Shown here piece after piece: positions 51,709 through 60,701 of a stretch of 64,000 nt of DNA. Source of the DNA: CAYLLD01 sp964425135 (GTDB taxonomy: Bacteria > Pseudomonadota > Alphaproteobacteria > Rhodobacterales > Rhodobacteraceae); NCBI GenBank assembly GCA_964425135.1, contig CAYRKW010000005.1:1-64000 (forward strand), given 5' to 3'. The notes beneath the pieces were generated by a model. The model was not told the DNA's origin. It was given only the letters and a program-made list of their open reading frames with translations, and did no database searches. A program made the position numbers and the translations under genes. Within the stretch, counting starts at the first letter, position 1; each line of letters begins with the position of its first letter.

Positions 51709-52485
51709 CTACTTCCCCCGAAACTTCGGTTTGCGCTTCTCTGCAAACGCCATCATGCCCTCGGACTGATCGGCGGTGGCAAAGAGCGCGTTGAAAAGGC
51801 GGCGCTCGAACAGGACGCCTTCCTTGAGGGTCGTTTCGTAGGAACGGTTTACCGCTTCCTTGATCGCCATCGTCGCAAGTGGCGACTTTTCGGCGATTTT
51901 TGCAGCCGTGGCGAGCGCGTCTTCGATCAGCTCCTCAACAGGAACAACACGTGAGACCAGGCCGGAGCGTTCTGCCTCTGTCGCGTCCATGAAACGGCCC
52001 GTCAGATGCATTTCCATGGCTTTTGACTTGCCGACAAAGCGCGTAAGTCGCTGCGTGCCGCCGATGCCGGCGACCACGCCCAAGTTCACCTCCGGTTGGC
52101 CAAACTTGGCATTTTCAGCGGCGATGATGAAATCGCACATCATCGCAAGCTCACAGCCGCCGCCCAGCGCATATCCTGCGACCGCCGCGATAATCGGCTT
52201 GCGCACGCGCATCAGTGCTTCGCTTTCGGGGGCGAAGAAATCCTCGGTGAACATATCAACAAAGGACTTTTCGGACATCTCCTTGACATCGGCGCCCGCC
52301 GCAAAGGCTTTGTCGTTGCCGGTGATGACAATCGCGCCGATGGAGTCGTTTGCCGACATCGCATCGAGCGCTTCGGCCAATTCGCCAAGCAAATGCGACG
52401 AAAGCGCATTGAGCGCATCTGGACGGTTCAGCCGGATCAGACCAACACGGTCTTTTGTCTCTACAATCAGCGTCTCAAAGGCCAT
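51709..52485 (-). CDS. Enoyl-CoA hydratase
   Basis: A 258-residue crotonase-fold enzyme with the standard motifs: [43 protein letters not shown] (oxyanion hole), [51 protein letters not shown] with both catalytic glutamates (GGGCELAM and FGQPEVNLG). It hydrates 2-enoyl-CoA in fatty acid beta-oxidation. The ATG at 52485 is chosen (the frame runs two codons further to a TTG). It is 63 bp after the mutM stop on the same strand. Confidence 0.95.
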   Translation of the reverse strand: MAFETLIVETKDRVGLIRLNRPDALNALSSHLLGELAEALDAMSANDSIGAIVITGNDKAFAAGADVKEMSEKSFVDMFTEDFFAPESEALMRVRKPIIAAVAGYALGGGCELAMMCDFIIAAENAKFGQPEVNLGVVAGIGGTQRLTRFVGKSKAMEMHLTGRFMDATEAERSGLVSRVVPVEELIEDALATAAKIAEKSPLATMAIKEAVNRSYETTLKEGVLFERRLFNALFATADQSEGMMAFAEKRKPKFRGK

Positions 52486-52548
52486 GGCCAACTCGCGTTC
52501 AGCTTCATACGGACGTTCTGGTTTATCATGCCATGCCCCGCGTTCAAG

Positions 52549-53400
52549 CTATCTCTGACACTGCGGGCAATAAAAGCTGGAGCGCCCGGATTGCACGATG
52601 CGGGCGATATTTCCGGGGCAATCGGCGGTTTTGCACGCCGCGCCCTCCTGATCATAGGTGGCGAAGTTGTGCTGGAAATAGCCCAATTCGCCGTTGGTTT
52701 GGCGATAATCGCGCAAGGAGGAGCCGCCAGCGTCGATCGCATCGCGAATGACTGCGCGGATGGCATCAACAAGCGGCTCTATGCGCTTTGCGGCGATGTT
52801 TTTGGCCTTGCGGCGGGGGGAAATACCCGCGCGCCAGAGCGCCTCGCACACGTATATATTGCCCAGACCTGCAATGACGCGTTGATCGAGCAGCACGGAT
52901 TTGATGGGTGAGGTTTTGCCCGATAGCGCCTGCGCGAGATAAGCGGCATTCATCGCATTGCTCAGCGGTTCTGGCCCCAGCTTTGCCAGCAAGGGATGAG
53001 CGTCGATCTGCCCGCTCGCGATCAAATCCATCGCGCCAAAGCGCCGCGCATCGTTGTAAACCACCCGCGTTTCATCGTTGAAATCAAGGACCACGTGGTC
53101 ATGATTGGCCAAACGGTCGGTCTCATGATGAAACTTGCCAAGCTGCTTTTGCTCGATCAACACCCGGCCGGACATCCCCAGATGCACCAGAAGCGTCTCC
53201 CCGCCATCGAGAGCGATCAAGAGGTACTTTGAGCGGCGCCCAACATGGGTGATGCGCTGCCCTTCAAGCCGCGCGCGCATGTCTTTGGGGAAAGGCCAGC
53301 GCAGATCGGGGCGGTTGATGGTCGCGCACATAATCGTGCGGTCCAGAATCGCTGGCTCCAGCCCGCGCCGCACGGTCTCCACTTCGGGAAGTTCAGGCAT
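52549..53400 (-). CDS. mutM: Formamidopyrimidine-DNA glycosylase
   Basis: A 283-residue enzyme beginning [20 protein letters not shown], with the catalytic Pro-2 and Glu-3, lysine in [13 protein letters not shown], a helix-two-turn-helix ([23 protein letters not shown]) and the C-terminal zinc finger [28 protein letters not shown] in two halves. It excises 8-oxoguanine and nicks abasic sites. Its start overlaps the preceding membrane-protein gene by 8 bases. Confidence 0.97.
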   Translation of the reverse strand: MPELPEVETVRRGLEPAILDRTIMCATINRPDLRWPFPKDMRARLEGQRITHVGRRSKYLLIALDGGETLLVHLGMSGRVLIEQKQLGKFHHETDRLANHDHVVLDFNDETRVVYNDARRFGAMDLIASGQIDAHPLLAKLGPEPLSNAMNAAYLAQALSGKTSPIKSVLLDQRVIAGLGNIYVCEALWRAGISPRRKAKNIAAKRIEPLVDAIRAVIRDAIDAGGSSLRDYRQTNGELGYFQHNFATYDQEGAACKTADCPGNIARIVQSGRSSFYCPQCQR

Positions 53401-53983
53401 CCGCCGTGTCTTCGGCGCTCAACGCGATATGATCGAGCATCTCCCAAAGATTGGTGATGCCGCTGAAATACCCCGGTATCCAGAAGAGTTTGCCGCCAAA
53501 TTTGCTGTTGATGCCAAGGCGCCGGCGCGCGCCGATGATCTCGCAGTGGGTCAACTCATTGAGATTGAGATGTTTTTGCCGCCGCCAGTAGTCCACCACC
53601 AGCGTTTCATTCGATATAGAGATTTTGGCAGGATGAAACCGAACGAAAATGCCCAGGATCAGAAGAACGATCAGGCCGCATAGGACGAAATAGAGCATCG
53701 TGCCCGGATTGCCGGTGATCGCCGCCCCAAGTCCCAGAACGATCAGAAGGAGCGCAACGATCCATGCGGCGCTGAACGCCACCAGTTTTGCTTTTAGGAA
53801 CCGCCGTGTCGGGCGCCAGACCAGCTTGGTTTCGTCAAACTGGGTCTCATCTGACCAGCCGGAGATATAGGCCCGCATGAACCGACGCGCTCCATAGTTG
53901 GCGATGCGATAGAAAATGTACAGCAGCACAATCCCGAGCAAGATCGGAACGGCGACTTTCGCAAGAGTGAGGACAGATCCCAT
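53393..53983 (-). CDS. Three-segment membrane protein of unknown function
   Basis: A 196-residue protein with hydrophobic segments at about 9-27 ([19 protein letters not shown]), 66-90 and 96-112, then a C-terminal soluble region ([41 protein letters not shown]) reminiscent of bacterial PH-like (bPH) domains. No name can be given. It is upstream of mutM and overlaps it by 8 bases, so the two are co-transcribed, and it is divergent from ubiE. Confidence 0.65.
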   Translation of the reverse strand: MGSVLTLAKVAVPILLGIVLLYIFYRIANYGARRFMRAYISGWSDETQFDETKLVWRPTRRFLKAKLVAFSAAWIVALLLIVLGLGAAITGNPGTMLYFVLCGLIVLLILGIFVRFHPAKISISNETLVVDYWRRQKHLNLNELTHCEIIGARRRLGINSKFGGKLFWIPGYFSGITNLWEMLDHIALSAEDTADA

Positions 53984-54208
53984 ATAAGATCCGCTAAAAT
54001 GCCGAAGCTTCGGAGGCGAGCGTGGGGTCCACCCGTTGCGCGCTGCATATATTGGTCATGACCAAGCCTTCAATTGCGCCCCCGCACGTCGCCATGCTGC
54101 ACATAGCGTTAATGAATTGCAAGAGAAGAGCTTGCGACAATCCGCCTGAATTGTAACTGCGCCATAGGTGGTTATAAGTCTGATCACCCAGAACAAGGCG
54201 ACGGACCC

Positions 54209-54964
54209 ATGGCGGATCAGACCAGCAAGACCACGCATTTCGGGAACCAGACGGTTCGCGAAGACGAAAAAGCGGGAATGGTGCATGGTGTGTTCTCGTC
54301 TGTGGCCTCCAAATACGATGTGATGAACGACGCCATGAGCCTTGGCATTCACCGTATCTGGAAGGATGCGATGATGGATTGGCTGGCGCCGCGCGCGGGG
54401 ATGTCGCTTCTGGATGTGGCAGGCGGGACGGGCGATATATCGTTCCGGTTTCTAGATCGCGTCGACAACGACGGCCATGCCACCGTGCTCGATATGACCC
54501 GCGATATGTTGGTTGAGGGGCGCAAAAGGGCCGATGCGGTGCAAAAAGCCGATCATCTGGCCTGGGTGACCGGTGATGCGATGCAGCTTCCGTTTGAGGC
54601 GAACAGCTTTGACGCCTACACGATCTCGTTTGGCATTCGGAACGTCACGCGGATCGGCGATGCGATCGCCGAGGCGTATCGTGTGCTCAGGCCCGGCGGG
54701 CGGTTTTTGGTGCTGGAGTTCAGCCAGATCCCGACGCCCGGACTGCAATGGCTCTATGATCGCTATTCGTTCAACCTCATCCCGAAGATGGGCAAGGTGA
54801 TCACCGGCGATGAAGACAGCTATCAGTATCTTGTTGAAAGCATTCGAAAATTTCCGCCACAAGAAGAATTCGCGCAGATGATCCGCGATGGCGGGTTTGA
54901 ACAGGTGAAATATCGCAATATGACCATGGGCGTGGCGGCGCTTCATTCCGGCTGGAAGCTGTGA
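54209..54964 (+). CDS. ubiE: Ubiquinone biosynthesis C-methyltransferase UbiE
   Basis: A 251-residue SAM-dependent methyltransferase: [41 protein letters not shown] (UbiE signature), SAM motif [51 protein letters not shown], and [17 protein letters not shown] at the end. It methylates the 2-polyprenyl benzoquinol ring at C-5. Its stop overlaps the ubiB start (GTGA). Confidence 0.97.
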   Translation: MADQTSKTTHFGNQTVREDEKAGMVHGVFSSVASKYDVMNDAMSLGIHRIWKDAMMDWLAPRAGMSLLDVAGGTGDISFRFLDRVDNDGHATVLDMTRDMLVEGRKRADAVQKADHLAWVTGDAMQLPFEANSFDAYTISFGIRNVTRIGDAIAEAYRVLRPGGRFLVLEFSQIPTPGLQWLYDRYSFNLIPKMGKVITGDEDSYQYLVESIRKFPPQEEFAQMIRDGGFEQVKYRNMTMGVAALHSGWKL

Positions 54965-56478
54965 GAGGTCCGCATAATATCTGGCGGTTGATCCGAACCG
55001 GGGCGACATTCGTGCGCACGGGCGCGATGAATGTGGCGCTCGACGGGCTCAATGCGCCGCGCTCGATCCGCACGGCAGCATGGATCATTTCGGTGCCGTT
55101 CGGGTGGTTGGGTCTCAAGGGGGATCCGAAGCTGCCGCCGGTGGTCCGCGCCCTGACCGCGCTTGGCCCGGCCTACATCAAATTCGGACAAATCATGTCA
55201 ACGCGGCCGGATATCGTCGGCCCCGAGCTTGCGAAACAGATGCGCGTTTTGCAGGACAAGCTGCCCGCCTTCGACATGCGGGAGGCAGAGGCGGAAGTGG
55301 AGCGCACGTTCGGGCAGTCGGTTGACGCGCTCTTCTCCGAGTTTTCCGAGCCTGTCGCAGCCGCTTCAATCGCGCAAGTCCATCGCGCAGTGGTACGCGA
55401 GACCGGCGAGGATGTTGCAGTGAAAATCCTGCGCCCGCGCATCGAAAAAGACTTCCAAACCGATATTGATGCGTTTTATCTGGCCGCCGGGATGATAGAA
55501 GCGCTTTCACCATCCACCCGTCGATTGCGCCCCAAAGCAGTAATCAATCATTTCGAAGCGACGGTTCACGGCGAGCTCGATTTGCGCATGGAAGCATCGG
55601 CCTCTGCCGAGTTTCGCGCAAACTCCGAAGGTGATACGAAATTTGCCGTTCCGCGCGTCTACTGGCCTCTGTCGGACCGCCGCGTCTTTACCTCCGAATG
55701 GGTCGAAGGCACATCAATGGGGGATGTGGATGCGCTCATCGCACGCGGCGTCGATCTGCCCGAACTGGCCCAGCATATAATCCGCATGTTTCTCAACCAT
55801 GCGCTGCGCGATGGGTTCTTTCACGCGGATATGCATCAGGGCAATCTGAAACTTGCGCCCAACGGTGATCTGATCGCGCTCGATTTTGGCATTATGGGCC
55901 GCATCGACGCGTATACGCGTCGGGTCTATGCAGAAATTCTGATCGGCTTTCTGCGGCAGGACTACAAACGCATTGCTGAAGTGCATTTTGAGGCAGGCTA
56001 TGTGCCGCGCGATCAGGATGTGGACGAGTTTGCTCAAGCACTACGGGCCATTGGCGACCCGATCTTCGGCTATGATGCCAGCCAGATTTCCATGGCGCGT
56101 CTGCTGGCGCATCTTTTCGAAGTGACCGAGCGTTTTGGCATGGAGACGCGCACCGAGCTGATCCTGCTTCAGCGGACCATGGTTGTTGTCGAAGGCGTTG
56201 CACGCTCGCTCGATCCTGAGATCAACATGTGGCAGTCCGCGCGCGATGTGGTGGAGCGCTACATCCGCTCCCACGTTGGCCCGCTTGCCACAGCCCGCGA
56301 TCTGGCGAACACAGCGCGGGTTCTGGCGCGGTTTGGCCCGCGCTTGCCCGCACTGGCAGAACGGGCGCTTTTGTCCGCAACTCTCGATCCTTCTCCGCCT
56401 CCCAAACGGGAGATCCCGCCGTGGGGCTGGGCAATTATCGGGGCAGCAATCGGCGCGATTGTCGTGTCGCTCTTTTGA
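54961..56478 (+). CDS. ubiB: Ubiquinone biosynthesis accessory ATPase/kinase-like protein UbiB
   Basis: A 505-residue protein with a GTG start overlapping the ubiE stop. The UbiB/ADCK hallmark KxGQ lies in [20 protein letters not shown] (about 73-92), the Ala-rich nucleotide loop in [16 protein letters not shown], and the catalytic region in [32 protein letters not shown] membrane anchor ends the protein ([18 protein letters not shown]). UbiB is needed for assembly or function of the ubiquinone synthesis complex and has ATPase activity in relatives. Overlap with ubiE supports one operon. Confidence 0.96.
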   Translation: MRGPHNIWRLIRTGATFVRTGAMNVALDGLNAPRSIRTAAWIISVPFGWLGLKGDPKLPPVVRALTALGPAYIKFGQIMSTRPDIVGPELAKQMRVLQDKLPAFDMREAEAEVERTFGQSVDALFSEFSEPVAAASIAQVHRAVVRETGEDVAVKILRPRIEKDFQTDIDAFYLAAGMIEALSPSTRRLRPKAVINHFEATVHGELDLRMEASASAEFRANSEGDTKFAVPRVYWPLSDRRVFTSEWVEGTSMGDVDALIARGVDLPELAQHIIRMFLNHALRDGFFHADMHQGNLKLAPNGDLIALDFGIMGRIDAYTRRVYAEILIGFLRQDYKRIAEVHFEAGYVPRDQDVDEFAQALRAIGDPIFGYDASQISMARLLAHLFEVTERFGMETRTELILLQRTMVVVEGVARSLDPEINMWQSARDVVERYIRSHVGPLATARDLANTARVLARFGPRLPALAERALLSATLDPSPPPKREIPPWGWAIIGAAIGAIVVSLF

Positions 56479-56616
56479 GGCCCTGTCCGGTCGCGTAGCG
56501 CAAATTCAATGCGAGAAAAATCTGTTGCAATTTTACACAAAAATGATTTTATCCCAGCATTTTTTCACTTTTTAACTTGTTGATATTTGGCCTGTGCGGT
56601 ACCCAGATGGTGTTGC

Positions 56617-56712
56617 GAGTGCCATAGGGGGTTTAGCACTCCGACGAGGGTATCTACTGCGTAATGCGGCGCGAACAGTCTTCTGACATGGCTGTTCGCG
56701 CCGTTTCTCTTT
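56617..56712 (+). ncRNA. Candidate small RNA with terminal Rho-independent hairpin
   Basis: Two stems sit in the gene-free stretch after ubiB: GAGTGC (56617-56622) with GCACTC (56636-56641) around a G-rich loop, and GGCGCGAACAG (56668-56678) with CTGTTCGCGCC (56692-56702), 11 bp, followed by GTTTCTCTTTT. The terminator starts 190 bp past the ubiB stop, with an AT-rich possible promoter zone near 56520-56600 between them. It could be an independent small RNA or simply a distant ubiB terminator. No ORF is visible. Confidence 0.35.
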
Positions 56713-56715
56713 TGA

Positions 56716-56877
56716 TCATCCGGGTGACGCCTCGCCTGACCATATTCCCCGCCCCATCATTCCCGCCAGAGCCACGCAGATCATGCTCGGAATGGTCGCG
56801 CTATCGGGTGTTTCAGCGAACAGGACATACCCCCAAGTCACCACCAAGATGAGATAGCCGTCGTCGACCACGCCCAT
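56716..56877 (-). pseudogene. C-terminal fragment of a DMT (EamA-like) transporter
   Basis: The last 53 codons of this frame, GYLILVVTWGYVLFAETPDS followed by TIPSMICVALAGMMG, look like the final two helices of a drug/metabolite transporter (typical ending: WGYLxFGExPDxxTxxGAxIIxxxGxY). Upstream in frame the sequence turns into arginine-rich nonsense that overlaps the fructokinase 3' end, so the rest of the gene is missing. I read it as a remnant left by deletion. Confidence 0.45.
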
Positions 56878-56899
56878 GATATGCGGCGCTGCGTGTCCG

Positions 56900-57874
56900 C
56901 TACCCAACGACACGATCGCCGTTGATCGCATCTTGCGTCTCGCTGAGCGTCGGCGGCATACACCCCGACTGCATGCAATTGAGGGCCGCCGCCGTCGTTG
57001 CAACCTGCAACATCTCCGAGAGCTCATCCTCGCTCAACGCCCGCAACCCATCGCACGAGGTGATGCCCGTTCGCAGGATCCAAGCCAGCATATTACCCAT
57101 AAACGTATCGCCCGCACCAACCGTGTTGCTGTTGTTGGCTTTCAAATCGACCTTTGGCGTTGGCAAATGCTGGCGTGCGCCGGCGCTAAATGCGGTTGCG
57201 CCCGACGCCCCGTCGGTGACGACGACCAGACCGCTCCCGCTCTCCAGACACTCTTGCGCAAATTGCGCGGCGTGCGTGCCGGGGCTGAGGTATTCGAGAT
57301 CTTCAGCGCTGATCTTAACGATGGATGTGGTCTGTAAAATCCGCTTAACCCGCGCGGCCCAGTCCGCTTTGTCAGATGTCATGCTGGGGCGCGCATTGGG
57401 ATCGAAAGCAACCAACATCTGCGCCCCCATCTTAGTCGCGAACGCAGCGATATTGTCCGCTGCAGGCTGCTCGATCAGTGAGATGGACCCCACACTGAGA
57501 ATATCGCCCGGCTGCGCGTCAATCAGATCAGGCGATGGGTTCATCAAAACCGTGGCCGATCCAGTGGTGAAAAACGCATAGCGCGGATCACCCGAAGAAT
57601 TATCAACGAAAGCCAAAGTCGAAGGCGCATCGGTCTTGGCAACGCGTGCATGATCGACTTTATAAGCATCCAGGTCCGCCGCCAGCTTCTCGCCAAAGAG
57701 ATCCGTCGACAGCCCACCCAAAAACGATACGTCCGCCCCTGCATGCGCTGCCGCCTTGGCCGCATTGAACGGCGAGCCGCCAGGTTTGGGCGCATAAGTT
57801 CCATCCCAATCCGCATCATCGCGTGTTGGAATGAAATCGATCAGCGCTTCCCCGCAGACATATAGCTTTGGCAT
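56900..57874 (-). CDS. PfkB-family carbohydrate kinase, fructokinase-like
   Basis: A 324-residue ribokinase-fold enzyme: YVCGEALIDFIPTRDDADW, then APKPGGSPFNAAKAAAHAGADVSFLGGLSTDLFG (first PfkB signature, about 29-62), AFVDNSSGDPRYAFF, LVVVTDGASGATAFSAG, and the catalytic second signature NTVGAGDTFMGNMLAWIL (about 258-275). The pattern of the GG motif and GEALIDF start is that of fructokinases, which phosphorylate fructose at O-6; other sugars cannot be excluded. It is a single gene. Confidence 0.88.
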   Translation of the reverse strand: MPKLYVCGEALIDFIPTRDDADWDGTYAPKPGGSPFNAAKAAAHAGADVSFLGGLSTDLFGEKLAADLDAYKVDHARVAKTDAPSTLAFVDNSSGDPRYAFFTTGSATVLMNPSPDLIDAQPGDILSVGSISLIEQPAADNIAAFATKMGAQMLVAFDPNARPSMTSDKADWAARVKRILQTTSIVKISAEDLEYLSPGTHAAQFAQECLESGSGLVVVTDGASGATAFSAGARQHLPTPKVDLKANNSNTVGAGDTFMGNMLAWILRTGITSCDGLRALSEDELSEMLQVATTAAALNCMQSGCMPPTLSETQDAINGDRVVG

Positions 57875-57946
57875 CGCCTCGCCTCCTTATAGATCATGAG
57901 CCCGCGGTAGCGCGTCAGGTACGTAATTTCCAGCCCCAACCAAAAA

Positions 57947-57967
57947 TTTCGCATTTTTCAAATACTC
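57947..57967. repeat. 21-base copy of the GAGTATTT/TTTCGCATTT element
   Basis: Identical over 21 bases to the right arm (1460-1480) of the polA downstream hairpin. The pairing left arm is absent here. It lies between fructokinase and frmA. Confidence 0.6.
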
Positions 57968-58007
57968 ATCTCCTGATACCCGCAGGGTTTCAGGTCTCCT
58001 TTAAGAC

Positions 58008-58042
58008 GTGTCCGGCCAAATTCGGAGAATTGGGCCGGACAC
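58008..58042 (-). terminator. 10-bp hairpin after frmA
   Basis: GTGTCCGGCC (58008-58017) pairs with GGCCGGACAC (58033-58042), 12 bp past the frmA stop on the minus strand. It has no long U tract. Confidence 0.55.
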
Positions 58043-58054
58043 TGTTTGGTTGGA

Positions 58055-59167
58055 TCAGTATTCGACAACTGCGCGGATGGATTTGCCCGCGTGCATCAGA
58101 TCAAAGCCCGTGTTGATGTCCTCAAGCCCCATCGTGTGGGTGATCATCGGGTCAATCTCGATTTTGCCGTCCATGTACCAATCGACGATCTTGGGCACAT
58201 CGGTCCGGCCCCGCGCTCCGCCAAAGGCTGTTCCGCGCCACGAGCGGCCGGTGACAAGCTGGAAGGGACGGGTGGAGATTTCTGCACCTGCCGGTGCGAC
58301 ACCGATGATAATGCTCTCGCCCCAGCCTTTGTGGGCGCATTCGAGCGCGGTGCGCATCACATCGACATTGCCGGTGGCATCAAACGAGTAATCTGCGCCG
58401 CCTTTGGTCAGGTTCACAAGATAGGGCACGAGATCCCCTTCAACATCGGTTGGATTGACGAAATCGGTCATGCCAAAACGGGTGGCCATCTCGATCTTGC
58501 CTTCATTGATATCCACACCGACAATCTGGTCCGCGCCTGCAAGACGTAGCCCCTGGATGACATTCAGACCAATGCCGCCCAGACCAAAGACCACCGCGCG
58601 GGAGCCTTGCTCGACCTTGGCGGTGTTCATCACCGCGCCAATGCCCGTGGTCACGCCGCAGCCGATATAGCAAACCTTGTCGAACGGCGCGTCCTTGCGG
58701 ATTTTTGCCGCAGCAATCTCGGGCATCACCGTGTAGTTCGAGAAGGTCGAGGTGCCCATGTAGTGAAAGATCGGGTCGCCATCGAGGGTTTTGAAACGCG
58801 AAGTTCCATCGGGCATCAGCCCTTGGCCTTGAGTCTCCCGGATTGCCTGACACAGGTTGGTTTTAGGGTTGAGGCAATACTCGCATTCACGGCATTCGGG
58901 CGTGTAGAGCGGGATAACATGATCGCCTTTCTTCAGCGACTTAACTCCGGGGCCAACGTCCACAACAACGCCTGCGCCCTCATGTCCAAGAATTGCGGGA
59001 AAAATACCTTCAGGATCTGCGCCCGAGAGCGTGAATTCATCCGTATGGCAAATACCGGTTGCTTTGATCTCGACCAGAACCTCACCTTCGCGTGGCCCGT
59101 CGAGCTCCACTTCCGTAACTTCCAGCGGTTTGCCCGCTTGTGTTGCCAATGCTGCGCGTGTTTTCAT
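58055..59167 (-). CDS. frmA: S-(hydroxymethyl)glutathione dehydrogenase/class III alcohol dehydrogenase
   Basis: A 370-residue zinc MDR enzyme of class III. Catalytic zinc ligands are in [33 protein letters not shown], structural zinc cysteines in [18 protein letters not shown], and the Rossmann loop in [27 protein letters not shown]. The class III hallmark region [16 protein letters not shown] and the ending [10 protein letters not shown] are present. It oxidises the formaldehyde-glutathione adduct and also reduces S-nitrosoglutathione. No gfa or fghA neighbour is in the window. Confidence 0.96.
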   Translation of the reverse strand: MKTRAALATQAGKPLEVTEVELDGPREGEVLVEIKATGICHTDEFTLSGADPEGIFPAILGHEGAGVVVDVGPGVKSLKKGDHVIPLYTPECRECEYCLNPKTNLCQAIRETQGQGLMPDGTSRFKTLDGDPIFHYMGTSTFSNYTVMPEIAAAKIRKDAPFDKVCYIGCGVTTGIGAVMNTAKVEQGSRAVVFGLGGIGLNVIQGLRLAGADQIVGVDINEGKIEMATRFGMTDFVNPTDVEGDLVPYLVNLTKGGADYSFDATGNVDVMRTALECAHKGWGESIIIGVAPAGAEISTRPFQLVTGRSWRGTAFGGARGRTDVPKIVDWYMDGKIEIDPMITHTMGLEDINTGFDLMHAGKSIRAVVEY

Positions 59168-59287
59168 GAAGTCTCTCCCCGCATATTTTTATCACGTCCA
59201 AGGTGAACGATTTTTAATGATTGCGCAACGACGGAACCTGTCGGGCGCGTCGTTCAACCTCCATATCAACTCAAACAGAGGTACATC

Positions 59288-59779
59288 ATGAACACCAAGA
59301 CGAAAATTATCGGCATCACTCTTGTGGCTGCGCTGGCTGCACCTTCTTTTGCGGCTGCGAATGAAGATCGCAAAGGCAAAGGCAAACGGGGTGGGCATCA
59401 CATGGGCCAGATGATCGACCAGATCGCACTTTGGGATGGCAATGGCGACGGGCAGGTCACACAAGACGAAATCAACGCGTTTCGCGCCGCTCGCCTTGCG
59501 GAATTTGACACCAATGCGGACGGCACGCTGAGCCTGGAGGAATACGAAGCTCTCTGGGCTGATGCCATGCGTGAGCGGATGGTCGATATGTTCCAGCGCC
59601 ATGATGATGACGGTGATGGCATTGTGACAGCGACGGAATTTGCCGAGCGCTATGAAAACACAGTCGCGCGGCTCGATCGCAATGATGATGGCGTGCTGAG
59701 CAAGGATGATTTGCGCGGTAAACGCGGCCAGCGCGGCGAAGGTCGTCACGGCGGCGGTGGTGATGGGGACGGCGAGTAA
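59288..59779 (+). CDS. Exported EF-hand protein with four calcium-binding loops
   Basis: A 163-residue protein. The signal peptide (KIIGITLVAALAAPSFAAAN) is followed by a basic segment RKGKGKRGGHH. Four EF-hand loops follow: DGNGDGQVTQDE, DTNADGTLSLEE, DDDGDGIVTATE and DRNDDGVLSKDD, each with the Dx[DN]xDG pattern and most with Glu or Asp at position 12. The tail is Gly/His/Arg-rich. It is a periplasmic calcium-binding protein in the calmodulin-like layout; partners are unknown. A long hairpin at 59873-59920 follows. Confidence 0.88.
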   Translation: MNTKTKIIGITLVAALAAPSFAAANEDRKGKGKRGGHHMGQMIDQIALWDGNGDGQVTQDEINAFRAARLAEFDTNADGTLSLEEYEALWADAMRERMVDMFQRHDDDGDGIVTATEFAERYENTVARLDRNDDGVLSKDDLRGKRGQRGEGRHGGGGDGDGE

Positions 59780-59872
59780 GTCACAGCGGCCGTCACCGGT
59801 GTCCGCGCGGCATTTTTACGGTCAAACGCGGAAACAGGGCGAAGCCAACTGCGCGCAATTCGACTATTCGGC

Positions 59873-59920
59873 GGTGTGGTTCTGATAAACTGTCCGGAAC
59901 AGATATCAGATCGCCACACC
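59873..59920. terminator. Long hairpin between convergent EF-hand and arfB genes
   Basis: GGTGTGG-T-TCTGATA (59873-59887) pairs with TATCAGA-TCG-CCACACC (59904-59920), and CTGT/ACAG pair inside around CCGGA. It serves as the likely common terminator of the two convergent genes. Confidence 0.6.
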
Positions 59921-59951
59921 CCGGAACTTTAATGCGCCCATGTGCATCGCT

Positions 59952-60371
59952 CTAATCATCCCCCACCGATCCGCGCAGCTTCTTGATCTTGGAGCGCGCG
60001 CTTTTCTGATCGAGGCGTCTGCGTTTGGAGGCGAGCGTGGGGCGCGTTTTGATGCGTCGTTTGGGCCGCTCCAACGCCGCTATCACCAGATCACGCAGTT
60101 TCTCCTGCGCCAGCTCGCGGTTCATGGCTTGCGTACGATGCGCCTCAGCGCGGATGATCACCGCGCCATCCTTCGTCCACCTTCGCCCGGCCAGTTTGCG
60201 CAGGTTGGCCTTGGCGTAAGGTGGCAGCGACGGGGAGCGTTCGGCCTCAAATCGCAACTCGACCGCCGTGGCCACCTTATTCACATTTTGCCCGCCGGGC
60301 CCCGAAGAGCGCGTGAAGCTCTCGGTGATTTCCCAGTCGTCAATGCGAATGCTGTCGTTAATCTGAATCAT
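59952..60371 (-). CDS. arfB: Alternative ribosome-rescue factor ArfB (peptide chain release factor-like)
   Basis: A 139-residue protein: the release-factor GGQ motif in TRSSGPGGQNVNKVATAVELRF (about 22-43) and a basic C-terminal tail (LDQKSARSKIKKLRGSVGDD) that in ArfB enters the empty mRNA channel. It has no codon-recognition domains. It hydrolyses peptidyl-tRNA on ribosomes stalled at mRNA ends. The gene is preceded by an unusual leader with a small ORF and hairpins (60404-60670). Confidence 0.93.
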   Translation of the reverse strand: MIQINDSIRIDDWEITESFTRSSGPGGQNVNKVATAVELRFEAERSPSLPPYAKANLRKLAGRRWTKDGAVIIRAEAHRTQAMNRELAQEKLRDLVIAALERPKRRIKTRPTLASKRRRLDQKSARSKIKKLRGSVGDD

Positions 60372-60403
60372 CGGTCAAGGCAGTCGTTGAAGGTCGCGAC
60401 GAA

Positions 60404-60430
60404 GAAGGGCCGCGCAATGCACGGCCCTTC
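60404..60430 (-). promoter_or_regulatory. Strong hairpin in the arfB leader
   Basis: GAAGGGCCG (60404-60412) and CGGCCCTTC (60422-60430) form a 9-bp stem 33 bp upstream of the arfB ATG. Read on the plus strand it is followed by CGGTTTTT, but no plus-strand gene ends here; on the minus strand the following bases are TTCGTCG. Confidence 0.55.
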
Positions 60431-60517
60431 CGGTTTTTCTGGAGAAGTTAGGAGGCTTGGCCAGACGGGCCGCAATTTGCGCCTCTACAGTGGTGTCTTA
60501 TCCGACGGGGCTGCCCG

Positions 60518-60574
60518 TCAGACGCGATCCCCCTGTTTTGATCCAGCCATTTTCTCCAACATCCCATGAGACAT
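60518..60574 (-). CDS. 18-residue leader ORF with a perfect extended Shine-Dalgarno, upstream of arfB
   Basis: MSHGMLEKMAGSKQGDRV is preceded by AGAAAGGAGGTGATC (plus-strand 60577-60591), which is complementary over 15 bases to the usual alphaproteobacterial 16S rRNA 3' end, with seven bases between AGGAGG and the ATG. This is far stronger than typical sites here. After the TGA come GACGGG/CCCGTC and CGCAA/TTGCG stems and then the hairpin at 60404-60430, before arfB. The reading frame, the SD and the placement are seen directly; that it is a regulatory leader peptide is inference. An alternative is a free-standing small protein gene. Confidence 0.5.
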   Translation of the reverse strand: MSHGMLEKMAGSKQGDRV

Positions 60575-60630
60575 TAGATCACCTCCTTTCTTGGTTTCAG
60601 TTAAGAAGAGATTGGCAGATATTTTGAATC

Positions 60631-60670
60631 TGTCAAAAGAAAAATGGACACAACACACATAATGTTGTGT
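60631..60670 (-). promoter_or_regulatory. Inverted repeat and TTGACA box upstream of the arfB leader ORF
   Basis: ACACAACA (60648-60655) and TGTTGTGT (60663-60670) form a perfect 8-bp inverted repeat. Eleven bases further along the minus strand is a perfect TTGACA (60636-60631). The -10 region is not convincing (AATCTC at 17 bp), which suggests activator dependence or another sigma factor. Confidence 0.45.
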
Positions 60671-60701
60671 TCATGCGTGCGGGAAGCTCAACCAAGTGAG
60701 G

